A stretch of DNA of 43,138 bases from CAYHWE01 sp964360445 (GTDB taxonomy: Bacteria; Patescibacteriota; Patescibacteriia; Patescibacteriales; JAKAJF01). Within the stretch, counting starts at the first letter, position 1. Each line of letters starts with the position of its first letter. A program made the translations under genes and the position numbers. The notes beneath the pieces are model-generated. The model was not told where the DNA came from. It saw only the letters and a program-made list of their open reading frames with translations, and made no database searches. The stretch spans positions 1-43,138 of the forward strand of contig CAYHWE010000004.1 of NCBI GenBank assembly GCA_964360445.1, given 5' to 3'. This document shows positions 33,052-42,100 of the stretch, piece after piece.

Positions 33052-35523
33052 ATGACTATGTCTAACTACAACCACAAAGAAATAGAGAAAAAATGGCAGG
33101 CAAAGTGGGCGGAAATGGATTTGTATAAGGCTGATAATGATTCGCCAAAAGAAAAGAGGTATATCTTAGATATGTTTCCATATCCATCCGGAGCCGGCCT
33201 TCATGTCGGGCATGTGGAATCATACACGGCAACAGATATTTATACTCGCTATTTAAGGATGAACGGTTTTAACGTCTTGCATCCGCAGGGCTGGGATGCT
33301 TTCGGGTTGCCGGCAGAAAATTACGCGATCAAAACAGGCATCCATCCGGCAGAAACAACCAAGGAGGCTATCCATAATTTTATCCGCCAGATCAACTCAT
33401 TGGGCCTTTCTTATGATTGGAGCCGGGAAATAAATACTTCTGATCCGGCTTACTATAAATGGACGCAATGGATGTTCTTGCTTTTTTATAAACATGGGTT
33501 AGCCTCTAAAAAGAAGGGCAAAGTGAATTGGTGTGAAAACTGCCAAACAGTGCTTGCGCATGAACAGGCGGAAGGCGGAAAGTGTGAACGTTGCGGAAAT
33601 CAGGTGATCCAAAAAGATTTAGAGCAATGGTTTTTTAAGATTACTGATTTTATTGAAGATCAGGAGGTTGAGGGGAAGAAGATGAATGGTCTTTTGTCCG
33701 GTCTTAGCGATATGGATTGGCCGGAATCGACTAAGTCGGCGCAAAAGAATTGGATCGGAAAATCAGAAGGAACGGAGTTTCAATTATCAATTAACAATTC
33801 TCAATTATCAATTAATGTTTATACGACTCGTCTTGATACAGTATTTGGCATGACTTATGTTGTTGTTGCGCCTGAACATGAAATTGTAAATAAAATTAAA
33901 AATTACGAATTAAAAATTACGAATTATGATGAGATGGTTGATTATGTTGAAAACAGTAAAAAGAAGACTGAATTAGAAAGGACGGAATTAGCAAAAGAGA
34001 AAACTGGAATTGAGCTTAAGGATATCAAAGCAATTAATCCGTTTACAAAGGAAGAAGTGTCGGTATTTGTCGGCGATTATGTTTTAGGCGGATATGGCAC
34101 CGGCGCGGTTATGGCTGTTCCGGCGCATGATGAGCGCGATTTTAAGTTTGCTAAGAAATATGGTTTAGGAATTAAAACTGTTGTCTCGGGTGGTGAATCA
34201 GAAGATGAAGCTTTTGCTGAAGATGGTGTTTTGGTTGATTCAGAAGAATTTACCGGGTTAACTTCGGTTGAAGCCCGCGAGACGATGACAAAATGGCTTG
34301 AGGAAAAAGGGATTGGCAAAAGGAGAATAAACTATAGATTAAGAGATTGGCTGGTTAGCCGCCAAAGATATTGGGGCGCGCCGATTCCGATTATTTATTG
34401 CGACCACTGCGGGGCCGTTCCTGTTCCGGAAGAGGATTTGCCAGTGACATTGCCGACTGATGTTGATTTTAAGCCGACGGGCGAATCACCGCTGAATTAT
34501 TCAAAGGAATTCCAGGATGTGAAATGTCCGAAGTGCGGCGCGAAGGCAAGAAGGGAAAGCGATACTATGGACACTTTTGTCTGCTCTTCTTGGTATTATT
34601 TGCGTTATGCTGACCCGAAGAATGAAAAAGAATTCGCGAGCCGTGAATCTCTTGAAAAATGGTTGCCGGTCGATGTTTATGTTGGCGGCGCCGAACATTC
34701 AGTTTTGCATTTATTGTATGCGCGCTTTTTTGCCAAAGTTTTGCAAAAGTATGGATATATTGATTTTAACGAGCCGTTTTTAAAGTTGAGACATCAAGGT
34801 ATTATCTTGGGTGAAGATGGCAATAAGATGAGCAAATCAAAGGGCAATGTGGTCAATCCTGATGAAGTGGTCGAGATGTGCGGCGCTGATTCTTTAAGGA
34901 TGTATGAGATGTTCATGGGCCCCTTAGAAGATATGAAACCTTGGAATACCAAGGGCATTGTCGGAATCCAGAGATTTTTAGAAAAGGTCTGGAAATTGAG
35001 CGAAAAGGAATTGCAGGAATGCGATGGAAATCATGAGCTTTGTAAGACGACTCCGATCGAATTGAAGCAGATGCTCCATAAGACGATCAAGAAAGTTACG
35101 GAAGATATTGAGGATTTCCGCTTTAATACCGCTATTTCTCAGATGATGATTTTTGTGAATTTATTAGGAAAATACGAGAAATTCCCGAAGAAAATGCTGT
35201 TCAAGTTCTTAGTATTGCTTGCGCCATTCGCGCCGCATATCGCCGAAGAGCTTTATATGAAAATCGATGGCCAGGCGAATAGCATATTTAAAGAGGAATG
35301 GCCTAAATATAACCTCGCAATGATTAAAGATGAAACTATCAGCCTGGTCGTCCAGGTCAGCAGCAAGGCAAGAGATGTGATCAGCGTGCCGGCGGAAATT
35401 TCGGAAGAAGAAGCAAAGGAGGCGGCACTAGGCAGTGAAAAAGTTAAGAAATGGCTGGAGGGCAAAGAGATTATGAAGACTATATTCGTTAAAGGTAAGT
35501 TGATAAATCTTGTGACAAGATAA
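33052..35523 (+). CDS. leuS: Leucyl-tRNA synthetase
   Basis: Class I aminoacyl-tRNA synthetase, 823 residues. The HIGH motif is HVGH (51-54) in PYPSGAGLHVGHVESY, the KMSKS motif is at about 592-596, a zinc-like WCENCQ...CERCGN is present, and an editing (CP1) domain with VYTTRLDT. Family D repeats encode SINNSQLSI at about 243-255 and KNYELKITNY at 282-291, lying within the editing region. The start is ATG 33052; ATG 33058 also fits. No Shine-Dalgarno site. It ends at a perfect terminator. Confidence 0.97.
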   Translation: MTMSNYNHKEIEKKWQAKWAEMDLYKADNDSPKEKRYILDMFPYPSGAGLHVGHVESYTATDIYTRYLRMNGFNVLHPQGWDAFGLPAENYAIKTGIHPAETTKEAIHNFIRQINSLGLSYDWSREINTSDPAYYKWTQWMFLLFYKHGLASKKKGKVNWCENCQTVLAHEQAEGGKCERCGNQVIQKDLEQWFFKITDFIEDQEVEGKKMNGLLSGLSDMDWPESTKSAQKNWIGKSEGTEFQLSINNSQLSINVYTTRLDTVFGMTYVVVAPEHEIVNKIKNYELKITNYDEMVDYVENSKKKTELERTELAKEKTGIELKDIKAINPFTKEEVSVFVGDYVLGGYGTGAVMAVPAHDERDFKFAKKYGLGIKTVVSGGESEDEAFAEDGVLVDSEEFTGLTSVEARETMTKWLEEKGIGKRRINYRLRDWLVSRQRYWGAPIPIIYCDHCGAVPVPEEDLPVTLPTDVDFKPTGESPLNYSKEFQDVKCPKCGAKARRESDTMDTFVCSSWYYLRYADPKNEKEFASRESLEKWLPVDVYVGGAEHSVLHLLYARFFAKVLQKYGYIDFNEPFLKLRHQGIILGEDGNKMSKSKGNVVNPDEVVEMCGADSLRMYEMFMGPLEDMKPWNTKGIVGIQRFLEKVWKLSEKELQECDGNHELCKTTPIELKQMLHKTIKKVTEDIEDFRFNTAISQMMIFVNLLGKYEKFPKKMLFKFLVLLAPFAPHIAEELYMKIDGQANSIFKEEWPKYNLAMIKDETISLVVQVSSKARDVISVPAEISEEEAKEAALGSEKVKKWLEGKEIMKTIFVKGKLINLVTR
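33780..33815 (+). repeat. Family D repeat, two copies inside leuS
   Basis: TCAATTATCAATTAA occurs at 33780-33794 and 33801-33815, with CAATTC between. It encodes a Gln/Leu/Ser/Ile/Asn peptide (SINNSQLSI). Confidence 0.9.
33898..33925 (+). repeat. 14-bp tandem repeat inside leuS
   Basis: AAAAATTACGAATT twice in direct succession, encoding KNYELKITNY. The 14-bp period is not a multiple of three. Confidence 0.9.
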
Positions 35524-35532
35524 GCGTGAAAC

Positions 35533-35570
35533 AATAAAAAGGACTTGGCCGCGGCCAAGTCCTTTTTATT
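35533..35570. terminator. Bidirectional terminator, perfect 38-bp palindrome
   Basis: Centred on GGCCGCGGCC with AAAAAGGACTT/AAGTCCTTTTT arms. It lies between convergent leuS and the WYVNP-repeat gene. Confidence 0.95.
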
Positions 35571-35590
35571 CGGGCAGAATGTGTGTGGTT

Positions 35591-36547
35591 TTATAGATTC
35601 GCTAAAAGCCAGCTTCCGTCAGATTGTTTTTGGAGGTGAAATTTCAGAGTTGCGGTGTAACCGGAAAAAGAGATTGTTGTCGAGTAAATTTTTTCCGTAT
35701 CTGACGAGCTTGTAAGTTTGGCGTCGGACATGATATTGCCCAGATTGAATTTCCCCTCCGAATCAAGAAAATTCAGGGTATATTCGGCCGCAGGTTTAAA
35801 ATTTTCAGTAAAATATTTAAGAGATTTTTCCGAGTCGTTGTTCATTATCGAGCTGGCTATGGAATAAAATATTTCCTGATTTTGGCTTGAGCTTTGATCC
35901 GTATTTGTCTGGTTTGATGACAGGGTTCCGGCGGCAATCTGATTTAAATCCGCGTCTGTTATGCCTAGCCCCATTTGTTTCATTATCTCAAAAGCGGTAT
36001 TCGGGCGGCTTAAAAAATAGCGTTTTCCGTCCGAGGGATTAACATACCATGCCTCTCCGTTTGTTTCAATCTGGAGAAATATTCTTCCCTCATTGTTGTT
36101 AGTAAAGGTATTATCAATTTTTATTTTATCAGCGCCGGATAAACTGTAATCATTTTCAACCTCAATCATATCGCCGTAGCCGTCATCATCCGAGTCCGAG
36201 CTTCCTTTATCGGACCCAAGCGCGTCTTCCAGCGCGTCGCCTAACCCATCGGAATCGCTATCGGTTTCTCCGGAATCAATAAGGCCGACAGGAATTTTTT
36301 TAAGGTCGGAATTAGTTATGCCCGCGCCGAATGAGCGCATAAGATCAAAGGCGTCATCCGGCCGTCCCATGTAATATTTTTTTTGGTCGGATGGGTTAAC
36401 ATACCAAGCCTCGCCGTTTGCTTCAACTTGCAATAAAATGCGTCCGGATAATTTCTGAGACAAAGTCGAATCAGCAAGACTGGATCTGGCTTGCAGCAGC
36501 GCAAAGGAAAAGATGATCAAAAAGAATTTTATGTGCTTGGAAATCAT
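35591..36547 (-). CDS. Secreted WYVNP-repeat protein
   Basis: 318 residues with a signal peptide (about 1-25). Two similar repeats, at about 35-86 and 154-204, carry GEAWYVNPSD, a GRP motif and GxGITxxDL. This repeat is typical of CPR exported proteins, from memory. Between them, 95-130 is a Ca2+-binding stretch of the TSP3 type (DSDSDGLGDALEDALGSD, SDDDGYGDMIEV). The C-terminal 100 residues recall an NTF2-like or DUF4878-type fold but are unassigned. It is divergent from the pilin-like gene. Function unknown, likely cell surface. Confidence 0.8.
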   Translation of the reverse strand: MISKHIKFFLIIFSFALLQARSSLADSTLSQKLSGRILLQVEANGEAWYVNPSDQKKYYMGRPDDAFDLMRSFGAGITNSDLKKIPVGLIDSGETDSDSDGLGDALEDALGSDKGSSDSDDDGYGDMIEVENDYSLSGADKIKIDNTFTNNNEGRIFLQIETNGEAWYVNPSDGKRYFLSRPNTAFEIMKQMGLGITDADLNQIAAGTLSSNQTNTDQSSSQNQEIFYSIASSIMNNDSEKSLKYFTENFKPAAEYTLNFLDSEGKFNLGNIMSDAKLTSSSDTEKIYSTTISFSGYTATLKFHLQKQSDGSWLLANL

Positions 36548-36548
36548 T

Positions 36549-36576
36549 TTGGGAAGCGGATTAAATTTGTTATAAT
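36549..36576 (+). promoter_or_regulatory. Promoter of the pilin-like gene, leaderless
   Basis: TTGGGA (36549-36554), 16 bp, TATAAT (36571-36576), ATG at 36585. The mRNA would have almost no leader. Confidence 0.65.
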
Positions 36577-36584
36577 GAATATAT

Positions 36585-37076
36585 ATGATTAAGTTTACAA
36601 AAAAGAAAATTATTTTATCTGTTTTCGCGATTATTATTGTCGGAATCGCTGTTTTTGCCGCTCATGGTATTCTTGGTTATTTCGGCTACAGGAAAGCTGC
36701 GGAAGCATCCGCAAGCATGCCCTGGCAGGATGCCGGAACGATTACATATTATATGCCGCAATGCGTTCTTGATACTCCTGCCACATCGCCTACGACTTGC
36801 GCTATTTCATGCCCTCTTTCCGTAACGGCTTTGGCATCGGCCTGCGTCGGATATTCAGAGCTCTGGGTTACCGGCCAAAACGGGACGACATACATCGACG
36901 TTCCGATCGGGTTTGTTTACAGCGGCGGAGGAACGGTTCCGGCAGTCGGTATGTCATTTATTGCCGGCGGATCTTCTAATGTCAGTCCATGGGTGATAGG
37001 CATTCCGGGCGCGTCTGCTTCACGGATCCAAAAATTAGCCGATGCTTTTAAATTTATTATAGCAACCATAAGATAA
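36585..37076 (+). CDS. Small membrane-anchored exported protein, pilin-like
   Basis: 163 residues with one N-terminal hydrophobic helix (about 9-30) after a basic start, then a low-charge exterior rich in Pro, Thr, Ser, Gly with cysteines (QCVLDTP, CAISCPL, ASACVGY). No type IV prepilin cleavage motif is evident. Not assigned to a family. Promoter and start indicate a leaderless transcript. It may share a transcript with rsmA, which begins 20 nt downstream. Confidence 0.7.
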   Translation: MIKFTKKKIILSVFAIIIVGIAVFAAHGILGYFGYRKAAEASASMPWQDAGTITYYMPQCVLDTPATSPTTCAISCPLSVTALASACVGYSELWVTGQNGTTYIDVPIGFVYSGGGTVPAVGMSFIAGGSSNVSPWVIGIPGASASRIQKLADAFKFIIATIR

Positions 37077-37096
37077 TAAAACAAAAAAAAAGTAAT

Positions 37097-37966
37097 ATGG
37101 ATTTATTGGAACAGACTAAACAACTTTGCAAGATGTATGAAATAAAACCTGCCCGATCGAAAGGGCAGAATTTTTTAATCGATGAAGAAAGTTATGATGC
37201 GATAATCAGAGCAGCTGACCTGAAAAAAGATGACACAGTGCTCGAGGTCGGGCCGGGACTGGGATTTCTGACCGCCATATTGGCTAAAATTGTTAAAAGG
37301 GTAGTCAGTGTCGAGCTGGATGATAAATTGGCAGGCCTCTTGCAGATAGCGCTTGATTCGCAGGGTGTTGAGAATGTGGAAGTTGTAAATCAGGATGTCA
37401 TGAAATTTGAAATTTCCGACTTATTTCCTCTTGCCAAGGGGGAGATTAAGAGGGGGTATAAGATTGTCGCCAATCTTCCATACAATATTACTTCTCAATT
37501 TTTACGGAAGTTTTTGTCGGAGGTGGAAATTAAGCCGGAATCGATCGTTTTGATGTTGCAAAAAGAGGTGGTTGAGCGTATTACGGCCGGTCCGGGAGAA
37601 ATGAGCTTGCTTGCAGTTTCGGTCCAGTTTTATGCGGAGGCGGAATTGGTTGAGGTCGTTAAAGCGGAAAATTTTTGGCCGGCGCCGAAAATAGATAGCG
37701 CGATAGTGAGATTGAAATTGAAAGAAAAAATCCCCCTAACCCCCCTTATCAAGGGGGCAGTAGATGAGAAAGATTTTTTCAGATTGGTTAAATTCGGATT
37801 CAGCGCGAGAAGGAAGATGTTGAAAAATAATCTGGCGGGAGGACTGCACATGAAACAAGGTGAAATTGAGGAAAAAATCAAAAAAATAGGCTTGGACCCG
37901 AAAATAAGAGCGCAAGATTTGTCCATGGAGGATTGGATGGGATTATATAAGGAATTTTATCAATAA
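37097..37966 (+). CDS. rsmA: 16S rRNA dimethyladenosine transferase RsmA
   Basis: Methylates the paired adenines near the 3' end of 16S rRNA (KsgA). 289 residues; SAM motif VLEVGPGLGF (48-57), NLPYN at 126-130 (the catalytic NLPY), and KGQNFL at the N-terminus. Two family C repeats are read inside the protein: FPLAKGEIKRGY at 110-121 and KIPLTPLIKGA at about 211-221. They lie before NLPYN and in the C-terminal domain. No Shine-Dalgarno site. It ends beside repeats. Confidence 0.95.
   Translation: MDLLEQTKQLCKMYEIKPARSKGQNFLIDEESYDAIIRAADLKKDDTVLEVGPGLGFLTAILAKIVKRVVSVELDDKLAGLLQIALDSQGVENVEVVNQDVMKFEISDLFPLAKGEIKRGYKIVANLPYNITSQFLRKFLSEVEIKPESIVLMLQKEVVERITAGPGEMSLLAVSVQFYAEAELVEVVKAENFWPAPKIDSAIVRLKLKEKIPLTPLIKGAVDEKDFFRLVKFGFSARRKMLKNNLAGGLHMKQGEIEEKIKKIGLDPKIRAQDLSMEDWMGLYKEFYQ
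37427..37456 (+). repeat. GC-rich repeat inside rsmA, first copy
   Basis: CCTCTTGCCAAGGGGG followed by AGATTAAGAGGGGG, partly self-complementary (family C-like). It encodes FPLAKGEIKRG. Confidence 0.75.
37731..37760 (+). repeat. GC-rich repeat inside rsmA, second copy
   Basis: TCCCCCTAACCCCCCTTATC then AAGGGGGCAG, a hairpin-forming repeat (family C). It encodes IPLTPLIKGA. Its reverse complement resembles 1583-1615. Confidence 0.85.
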
Positions 37967-37995
37967 ATTGTCATTGCGGGGAGCGGAGCCCTCCA

Positions 37996-38028
37996 CTGTC
38001 ATCCTCGCGAAAGCGGGGATCCAGGGTT
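37996..38028 (-). repeat. Family B repeat, copy 2 (inverted)
   Basis: Reverse complement of copy 3 over at least 31 bp. It forms the left end of the GIY-YIG segment. TGTCATTGCGGGG lies just upstream at 37970, a family A-like start. Confidence 0.9.
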
Positions 38029-38077
38029 GATTAGTGGGAAGATGAAAATTATAGAATAAAATTAGAAAGCAATAAGT

Positions 38078-38365
38078 ATGAATTTATATTATGTATATAT
38101 CCTGGCTAGCAAAAGAAATGGAGTATTATACATAGGCGTAACTTCTAATTTACTAGAAAGAGTTGATCAGCATAAGAGAGGTATTTACGACGGATTTACT
38201 AAAAAATATAGCATAAATAAGCTAGTTTATTACGAAACATTTGAAAATATTAATGACGCAATCGCTAGGGAAAAACAATTAAAGAAATTCAATAGAAAGT
38301 GGAAAATAGAATTGATTGAAAAAGAAAATCCAACTTGGCGAGATATCTATGACGATTTACTTTAG
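38078..38365 (+). CDS. GIY-YIG nuclease domain protein
   Basis: 95 residues: a single GIY-YIG domain. YYVYILAS and LYIGVTSNLLERVDQHK supply the two core motifs with R and H residues, and KQLKKFNRKWK is the C-terminal signature. It resembles the small YhbQ/UPF0213 family; the activity of such proteins is generally unproven. AT-rich codon use and inverted flanking repeats suggest it may have moved recently. Confidence 0.9.
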   Translation: MNLYYVYILASKRNGVLYIGVTSNLLERVDQHKRGIYDGFTKKYSINKLVYYETFENINDAIAREKQLKKFNRKWKIELIEKENPTWRDIYDDLL

Positions 38366-38382
38366 TCAACTTCATTCTGGCT

Positions 38383-38415
38383 TACCCTGGATCCCCGCTT
38401 TCGCGAGGATGACAG
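38383..38415 (+). repeat. Family B repeat, copy 3
   Basis: TACCCTGGATCCCC through GAGGATGACAG. With the inverted copy 2 it brackets the GIY-YIG gene (38078-38365). Confidence 0.9.
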
Positions 38416-38470
38416 ATGAGATTGTATTGTGCAATGATAAAAATGTTTGGAGCTTTGTATGAGTTTGTGT

Positions 38471-38476
38471 TATAAT
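38471..38476 (+). promoter_or_regulatory. Candidate -10 box before the TSP3 protein
   Basis: TATAAT at 38471-38476; a weak TTGGAG lies 18 bp upstream (38447-38452). Gives a leader of about 20 nt. Confidence 0.4.
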
Positions 38477-38502
38477 AAGGTTATATTTTTCTCGTTTTCC
38501 CC

Positions 38503-39168
38503 ATGCAAGAAAACAATTACGATTTTAATAATGATAATCAGGGAAATAATGATTTTCCTCCTAGGCAACCGCTTGGCAAAAAGCAAAAGTTCGCGGCTGC
38601 CTTTTTGATTGTTTTCGCGTTGGCTTTTATTGGGTTATGGATAGCGCAGTTTAAGAAGAATTTGAAAGAGCCGTTTTCCGCAAAAACGCAAAAAAATACG
38701 GAAAAAGCGCAGGAAAACGGCCAAAATGATCCTAAAAAAACAGACACGGATAAAGACGGTTTGAGCGATTGGGATGAATTGAATGTTTACCAAACTTCGC
38801 CTTATCTTGAAGACAGCGATAGCGACGGGTTTTCCGATAAAAGCGAAATATTAGTCGGAGAAAACCCTAATTGCGCTAAAGGGCAGGATTGCTCTGCGGG
38901 CGATAGCTTATCCAAAGGAGATGGTATCAGTAGTGATAATGAAATTCTAAGCAATCTCTTGGGGCAGGCGGATGTTAATCTTAATATCGGAACCAGTTCT
39001 TTGAATGCTCAGGGCCAGAATAATCTGCAAAGCACCTTAGATGGACAGGCTGATGCCAAAACTTTAAGAAAAATGTTGCTTGATGCCGGAATGGATCCGA
39101 ATGTTTTGAATAAAATCAGTGATGATGTTTTGATGAAGAGTTATAGCGAGATTTTAAATAAAAAATGA
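38503..39168 (+). CDS. Membrane protein with TSP3 calcium-binding repeats
   Basis: 221 residues. Cytoplasmic N-tail rich in Asn/Asp, transmembrane helix at about 29-49, then TSP3/EF-hand-like segments DTDKDGLSDWDE (81-92) and DSDSDGFSDKSE (104-115), followed by a low-complexity region with CAKGQDC. Its stop TGA overlaps the next start (ATGA) by 4 nt, so it is translated with the giant surface protein downstream. Likely a surface or envelope protein of CPR; exact role unknown. Confidence 0.83.
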   Translation: MQENNYDFNNDNQGNNDFPPRQPLGKKQKFAAAFLIVFALAFIGLWIAQFKKNLKEPFSAKTQKNTEKAQENGQNDPKKTDTDKDGLSDWDELNVYQTSPYLEDSDSDGFSDKSEILVGENPNCAKGQDCSAGDSLSKGDGISSDNEILSNLLGQADVNLNIGTSSLNAQGQNNLQSTLDGQADAKTLRKMLLDAGMDPNVLNKISDDVLMKSYSEILNKK

Positions 39169-42100
39169 AAATAAATATAAATAAATTTAAAAATAGATTT
39201 AGTGGGTTGATTTTATTATTAGCTATTTTTTGTTTTATCATTCCTTTGGGAGCAAAAGCCTTTGCTCCTGTTACAGTTGCCAATCCGACTCAAGAAGCTT
39301 CAGATAATAAAAATTGGCTTCAAAGTTTCTATAACTGGACCGAACAAAAAGGCTTGGTGACGGCAGGTTCTAAGGCATTACAGGCTGCAATTTCCAATGC
39401 TCTGAATACTATTGCTTATGATACGGCAACATGGATCGGTTCCGGCGGAAAAGGACAAAAACCACTTTTTATAACCGAAGATTGTGGGACTTATTTGGCT
39501 AATGTTGGAGATAATGCTGTCGGCACATTTATAGAGAAGGTAGGCGGTGAATGGAATTTTAATCTTTGCGAACCAGATTTGGCAATAAAAGTTAAAATAG
39601 GTTTAGGATTAAAGCAGTATTCAAAGCCAAGCACCCCCTCATGTACTTTCAGTGATATGGTTAATAATTGGGAAGAAGAATTACAAAGGGAAGATTTTTT
39701 GGGGAGATTTCAGGATATGTTTGAGCCATCATCTAATGATTTAGGTATTGCTTTGAGCTTGCATACAGGCATTCTTGAGGAAAAGCAGTTAATAGAGAAT
39801 AAGGAAAGAGATGGATTAATAGCCAAGAAGGGATGGCTGGATGTCCGTGGCATTGACGGAAAACAAGAAAGCGTGACAGACCAGGCCGTAAGAAGATTAG
39901 AACAAACGGGCCAGCTTCAGGCGGACAATCTTGCTAAGTTTACTGGAGATGCTTTTATTGATGCGGCAAATGTATTTTTAAATCAGCTTGCAATTACAGC
40001 GTTTAATAATCTGATGTCGACATTGGGAAACAGTCTTGATGAAACATCTTCCTCTTATTCCGGAGACTACGGCGGGTTGTCAGACGCTGATTCGCAAAAA
40101 ACATCAAGCGGAGCTTCGGGGCTTAAGGATAAATTAAGGACATTGATCGAGCCTAGCTTCGCAACGCGCGGCGACTATGATATTTTGGCCGAGCTTTCGA
40201 CTTGTCCTGATCCGGACAAGGCCGGGCCGACAAATTGCGTTATAACGGAAAAATTCAGGCAGGCTATTTCGGAAAAAAAGACTGTCGGGGAGGCGATGTC
40301 GGAAGGATATCTGAATTCAGCCGGAATTTTCGGTTTCACTTCTGATAATCTTGAGCCATCTTACAATGATGAGAATTATCCTTATCGTTCGATGATAATT
40401 TTAAGGAAATTCAGGATTTTGCCGGTCGGATGGGAAGTGGCCGCGCAGTATATAAAAGAGAATTCGAGCGTGGGGACGAGAAATTTTGAAGATCTGATCG
40501 CTTGTTTCGACTCCGAAGATGAATATGAAGGATATGAGGACACATGGTGCGATGGATTGGTTGATCCGAACTGGGTATTGAAAGCGCCTTTGAATTATTG
40601 CAAACGCGAAGGGGCGGGGCCGGAAATAACGAACGAACAGATAACAGGATCGGGAGATGACAGCGAACGTGTCATAAGCAGGAATGAAGATTATTGCGCC
40701 GACGAACAGTCATGCATCAAGGAAAATAGCGACGGCTCCTGTCAATTATACGGCTATTGCACGGAAGAAAGAAGGAAATGGGATTTGGGAACAGACACAT
40801 GCGAACCGAGAAACAGCACCTGCCAGACGTTCAAGAGTAGCGACGGCAGCACTGTGAGTTATCTTGAAAATACATTGGACTATAGCGATTGCTCGGCTGA
40901 TTATGCCGGATGCAATGCTTATTCTTTAACCGGAACATATAGCTCGGGAAGCTCGACTGTCAGCTGGAGCAATTCCAATATGGCCTATTTTGATAATGAC
41001 GCAAAAACTTGCACCGAAGAAAACGAGGGCTGTTATGGATTTTTAAGAGTAAAATCGGGAGTTAATCTGTTTATGAATTCAGGTTTTGAGGATTCTTTGA
41101 CCGGCACTGTCTGGGAAGGCGCCGGAACGGTGGACGACGATGCCTATGAAGGCGCGCAAAGCCTGCAGATAAGCGGAATGGATAAGACTGTCGAAATCGG
41201 ACCGAGCGATTATTCTGTTGGCGGCCATTCATTCACCCTGTCATTTTACGCGAAAGATTGCGGATATGACGGCGAGCTTTATCTGGGCGGAGCGACAAGT
41301 TCTTTGGTAACCTCTTCAAGCTGGAGCCGTTACTCGATCAGTTATCTGTTTCCCGCTTCCACTGTCGGGAATAAAACGCAGTTCGGGATAAATAATGCAG
41401 ACAGTAACTGCAAGATAGACGCAATAGAATTAGAGCTCGGAGAAACGGCTTCAGACTACAGCGATTATGGCGATTCCGGAATGATTTATCAGAAATTTTT
41501 GCCAAAGTATCTTGAGAATTCATGCTATAACGATCCGGGGACGGATTATTCGCTGAAGAGCGACGCGCCTTCCGTGTGCGATAACTTCGTAAGACAGTGC
41601 AACGCTTCCGAGGAGGGTTGCGAACAATATACATCCGCTTCGGACGGGACCAGCGTTACGGCTAAAACGGTTACCCAGGATTATTGTCCGTCAGAATGCG
41701 TGGGTTATGATACTTATATCCAAGGCGAGACGACCTTTGATTCCTTAAGGGATGAATATTTTATCCCTTCTTCGGCCCAAACTTGCGGAGCTGAATCTTC
41801 CGGATGCGATGAGTTTACTAATTTGGATAAAGTGAGCCAAGGAGGAGAAGGAATTGAATATTACAGTTATTTAAGACAATGCATTAAACCCGATTCTAAT
41901 AATTGTTCGGAATTTTATGTCTGGGAAGGAAGCGACGAAGCCGGATATCAATTAAAAGTGATGCAGCTCAAGAAAGACGCTTCCAATAATCCCGTAACGA
42001 TAGAAGATGACAGCGCGGAATGCAGTTCCGCTATCTATAACCTGCCGTCAACGGATTCATCATACAATTCCGATTGCCGCGAGTTTTACAATAACAACGG

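Noticed and set aside
41338..41634. A 98-codon minus-strand ORF
   Set aside because: It lies antisense inside the giant surface protein frame, which continues without stops.
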